Positions 5,774-7,699 of a DNA stretch of 7,699 bases are shown piece by piece. Position numbers and translations under genes: made by a program. The notes under the pieces are model-generated. The model was not told the origin of the DNA and did not search any database. It saw only the letters and a program-made list of their open reading frames with translations. Numbering within the stretch: the stretch's first letter is position 1; each line of letters begins with the position of its first letter. The stretch is taken from assembly GCA_964362915.1 (NCBI GenBank), contig CAYIGH010000039.1:1-7699 (forward strand), in the 5' to 3' direction. Source of the stretch: JAUSIK01 sp964362915. GTDB lineage: Archaea; Nanobdellota; Nanobdellia; Pacearchaeales; GW2011-AR1.

Positions 5774-6272
5774 TTATGATAATTCCCAATATATTTTTAG
5801 AACTTCTTTGTAATGTGTATATAATCTTTGATAGATTTCTCTGGCTTTGCCTTCATATTGCCCAACTGTTTTTTCTAATCTGCTTAATGTAAAGAAACAA
5901 AGTTGATTTTAAATGGAAGTTTTAATTCAATTTCTTGGAGAGATATTGTAACTCTTGGGGCAATATCCTCTCCATAGTTTGGCCTAGATTCACCTACAAA
6001 AATTGTAAGATAGTCTAATTCTTCATCATAATAGGGAGCTTTTTATGTTTAAAATAGTGAAAATAATAATATTTTTCTTCATGAATCTCCAGGATTTTTA
6101 TTGGTTTTAATAGAGTATGCTCGATCTCTTCTAGATTTACTTCTGGATGATCTCTTCGTATATGGCTCCCTCTTTCTTTTGTTAATCTAATCCTTCTACC
6201 GCTTTTATCAGTTACTTCAAATATAAAATCCCTTTAAATTACAGCAATATTTTCTCCAGTTAAATAAAACAT
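5774..6272 (-). pseudogene. Decayed toxin-antitoxin-like gene: HxxxHPE toxin-type segment joined to DUF2283-like segment
   Basis: No intact gene covers 5702-6259, but the minus strand is clearly former coding sequence. A frame opens at ATG 6272 (MFYLTGENIAVI), meets TAA at 6234-6236, and continues RDFIFEVTDKSGRRIRLTKE, then SHIRRDHPEVN and KYYYFHYFKHKK. At the T5 run 6040-6044 the frame must shift by one base to continue APYYDEELDYLTIFVGES and RPNYGEDIAPRVTIS, to TAA at 5884-5886. A third frame then gives RLEKTVGQYEGKARE and YKEVLKIYWELS, to TAA at 5774-5776. The first part resembles small RelE/barnase-like toxin proteins with an HI..HPE core; the second resembles DUF2283, often found beside such toxins. 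Family names are from memory, but the broken coding pattern is seen directly. The ATG overlaps the 3' end of the upstream glycosidase gene by 13 bases. Confidence 0.6.
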
Positions 6273-7372
6273 CTTTTCTTTTCCAGAGAATGATAAGCCA
6301 ATATATACATTCCAGCATTCCATGCTTGGTTGCCTTCTTTTCCTGATGCTGATGCTCTAGGAAGGCCTGTTTTTCCATTTAGCCATTCGCTAAAGTATGG
6401 TTTTTGCATGTTTGCTTCTGCCAATTTTCTTAATTGAGCTTCAGCTTCTTTAAACTCTTTATTTTTTATTAATGATAGAATATAAAATCCGCCAATAAAC
6501 GTCCAGATTCCTGCATTTAGATAGTGATATGGTGTTTTTGCTTCGCAATCTTCAAAATAATCCTGCCAATCTTTTGAGTTTTTTGTTATTGGAGGATAAA
6601 TTGCTTTTATTGGGTAAGGTTTGTTGATATTATTTTTCTTTATATATTGCAAAATTTTTTCTGTTTCATTTTTATCTGCTAGTTCAAATATTATTGCCAA
6701 TAGATTTCCTAAAGAATCAAACCATTCTCCTTTTTCTTGATATTTGTTATGATTCTTCCATCTCCATGGAAGATAGAAATTCCCTTTCCATAGTGCATCT
6801 GACTTATTGTTGTTAACAATCTCTTTTAATTTTTTAGCCTTTTCTTTTTGATATGTTAGATTTAGGACTTTATAGTATAATACCTGTGTATTAATTGTGT
6901 GGCCATAACGATGAGGAAAAGCGTCCTGCCAGTCTGTTGTCGGAAGTTGCTCTAACATTCCATCTTCACCCATGTCCTGATATGAAAGCCACGTTAGTGC
7001 TTTTTCAATATTTGTTTTTTGCAGATTAAATAAAGAATTGTTATTGTATCTTTCTTTATAGATATAATGTCCTATAATGAACCATAGTGTAGAATCAATT
7101 GATTTATAATCTATTTTTACAGGGTTTTGGTTAAGCAATACTGCATTTGGGATTTGTCCTTTTTCACTTTGATGCTTTGCTAATGTAATTAATGATTGTT
7201 TGAATGTTTCTTCGAACTTATCTTTTAGGAGAGAAGCCCCAAGAGAAGTTATCACAGAATCTCTTGCCCAAACACCTTGATAACCTGGAAAGGCCGCATA
7301 GAACCCATGAGATGTCCTGCATTTTTCCAATACTTCAATTGCTTGATTATATGCCTCTTTTGTTATTTGCAT
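6260..7372 (-). CDS. Six-hairpin glycosidase resembling GH100 neutral invertase / GH15-GH133 glucosidases
   Basis: This is a 370-residue (alpha/alpha)6-barrel glycosidase. Motifs counted from the ATG at 7372 are GVWARDSVI (33-41), IDSTLWFIIG (92-101), TTDWQDAFPHRYG (145-157) with candidate acid residues Asp146 and Asp150, LNAGIWTFIGGFY (285-297), SEWLNGKTG with Glu329, and NQAWNAGMYI (348-357). The order resembles neutral/alkaline invertases (VWVRDF, DSGLWW, PEYYDGK, QTW.IAG), so it may cleave sucrose, or in an archaeon an alpha-glucan or other glucoside. The real substrate is open. There is no signal peptide. An in-frame TTG at 7459 and ATG at 7429 could extend the N-terminus. The ATG at 7372 is preferred because a TATA-like tttaataa lies about 25 bases upstream and the recognisable domain begins after it. 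The TTG overlaps the preceding stop as TTGA, so translational coupling is an alternative. Confidence 0.75.
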   Translation of the reverse strand: MQITKEAYNQAIEVLEKCRTSHGFYAAFPGYQGVWARDSVITSLGASLLKDKFEETFKQSLITLAKHQSEKGQIPNAVLLNQNPVKIDYKSIDSTLWFIIGHYIYKERYNNNSLFNLQKTNIEKALTWLSYQDMGEDGMLEQLPTTDWQDAFPHRYGHTINTQVLYYKVLNLTYQKEKAKKLKEIVNNNKSDALWKGNFYLPWRWKNHNKYQEKGEWFDSLGNLLAIIFELADKNETEKILQYIKKNNINKPYPIKAIYPPITKNSKDWQDYFEDCEAKTPYHYLNAGIWTFIGGFYILSLIKNKEFKEAEAQLRKLAEANMQKPYFSEWLNGKTGLPRASASGKEGNQAWNAGMYILAYHSLEKKRCFI

Positions 7373-7392
7373 ATTATATAAAAGGAGAGGGG

Positions 7393-7400
7393 TTATTAAA
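7393..7400 (-). promoter_or_regulatory. Candidate TATA box for the six-hairpin glycosidase
   Basis: On the minus strand the element reads tttaataa, centred about 25 bases before the ATG at 7372. It is weaker than the other boxes in this window. It supports the shorter start but does not exclude cotranscription with the upstream protease-like gene. Confidence 0.3.
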
Positions 7401-7455
7401 AGGTTTCTTATTTGGCTGTTTTTCGTCATAGAAAATAACTGATTGAGATGGTTAA

Positions 7456-7699
7456 TCAATCTTCAACCAATAAGTAATTATTTCCTTCTTTTTTATTAAT
7501 AATAGACAATGAGTGGTTATTAAGAAAGTCTTTACCGATAAAACTTGGTAATTCTTGTGCAAGATAACCTTTTACTAACGGGATACCCACATAAACGCCC
7601 TGTTCAAATTTTTTAATATTCCCGTTTTCATCTCTAAAATTTAATTCACAAATACCTAACTCTCTTAAATCCATATTAATATTTCCAAGTTGAACATTA
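7456..7699 (-). CDS. Retropepsin-like (clan AA) aspartic protease, C-terminal part, cut by window edge
   Basis: The frame is open to the window edge and ends at TGA 7456-7458, giving 80 residues of a partial protein. An internal ATG at 7674 exists, but the frame continues upstream of it without a stop (NVQLGNIN), so the gene probably starts outside. The pattern of alternating beta strands, then LPSFIGKDFLNNHSLSI near the C-terminus, resembles the hydrophobic glycine strand (LIGxDFL) of single-domain retropepsin-like proteases found in archaea and bacteria. The catalytic DTGA motif would lie beyond the edge and cannot be checked. The product is likely a small soluble dimeric protease or protease-fold protein. 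It is on the same strand as the glycosidase and may share a transcript with it. Confidence 0.45.
   Translation of the reverse strand, partial: NVQLGNINMDLRELGICELNFRDENGNIKKFEQGVYVGIPLVKGYLAQELPSFIGKDFLNNHSLSIINKKEGNNYLLVED

Noticed and set aside
5686..5892. Forward-strand open frame of 68 codons
   Set aside because: It is a shadow of the decayed minus-strand gene and the DAC promoter region, rich in Phe/Leu/Ile/Cys, without a start signal.

Overview
The window looks archaeal. It is AT-rich and gene-dense, and the predicted starts at 1401(-), 3363(+), 5701(-) and 7372(-) each have an AT-rich TATA-like box centred about 24-29 bases upstream with no room for a 5' leader. That is the layout of leaderless archaeal transcripts. 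The mix of small soluble enzymes, a diadenylate cyclase-domain protein, decayed genes and tight packing resembles DPANN-type genomes (Pacearchaeota/Woesearchaeota), but this placement is inference and no marker gene is present.

Layout. Bases 1-99 hold the possible tail of an upstream gene. Bases ~121-424 are a non-coding block made of short perfect hairpins, most with exactly three-base loops. The last part (311-413) is enclosed by an 11-bp inverted repeat and runs straight into the C-terminal half of an alpha/beta-hydrolase gene (414-758) that has lost its N-terminal half. Convergent to it, one base away, is a secreted cysteine-containing protein of unknown function (760-1401, -). A glycan-metabolism group on the + strand follows: a GH130-like enzyme (1503-2582), glucosamine-6-phosphate deaminase NagB (2587-3321), a PIG-L/LmbE deacetylase (3363-3956) and a GT4 glycosyltransferase (3953-5125). 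The first two are four bases apart, the third has its own promoter, and the third and fourth share an ATGA stop/start overlap.

On the minus strand come a short diadenylate cyclase-domain protein with a hydrophobic C-terminus (5114-5701), a decayed gene (5774-6272), a six-hairpin glycosidase resembling GH100 (6260-7372) and the C-terminal part of a probable retropepsin-like protease (7456-7699, cut by the window edge). The decayed gene begins like a HxxxHPE toxin-type protein, continues into a DUF2283-like segment, and carries a nonsense codon and at least two frame breaks.

The coherent theme is sugar handling. GH130 could release mannose or a related sugar from a glycan, PIG-L could remove acetyl from an N-acetyl-hexosamine, NagB would feed glucosamine-6-phosphate into fructose-6-phosphate, and the GT4 builds a glycan or glycolipid. 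The most unusual signals are the hairpin array next to the truncated hydrolase, the decayed toxin/antitoxin-like locus, and the altered RHR motif and C-terminal membrane segment of the diadenylate cyclase-domain protein.
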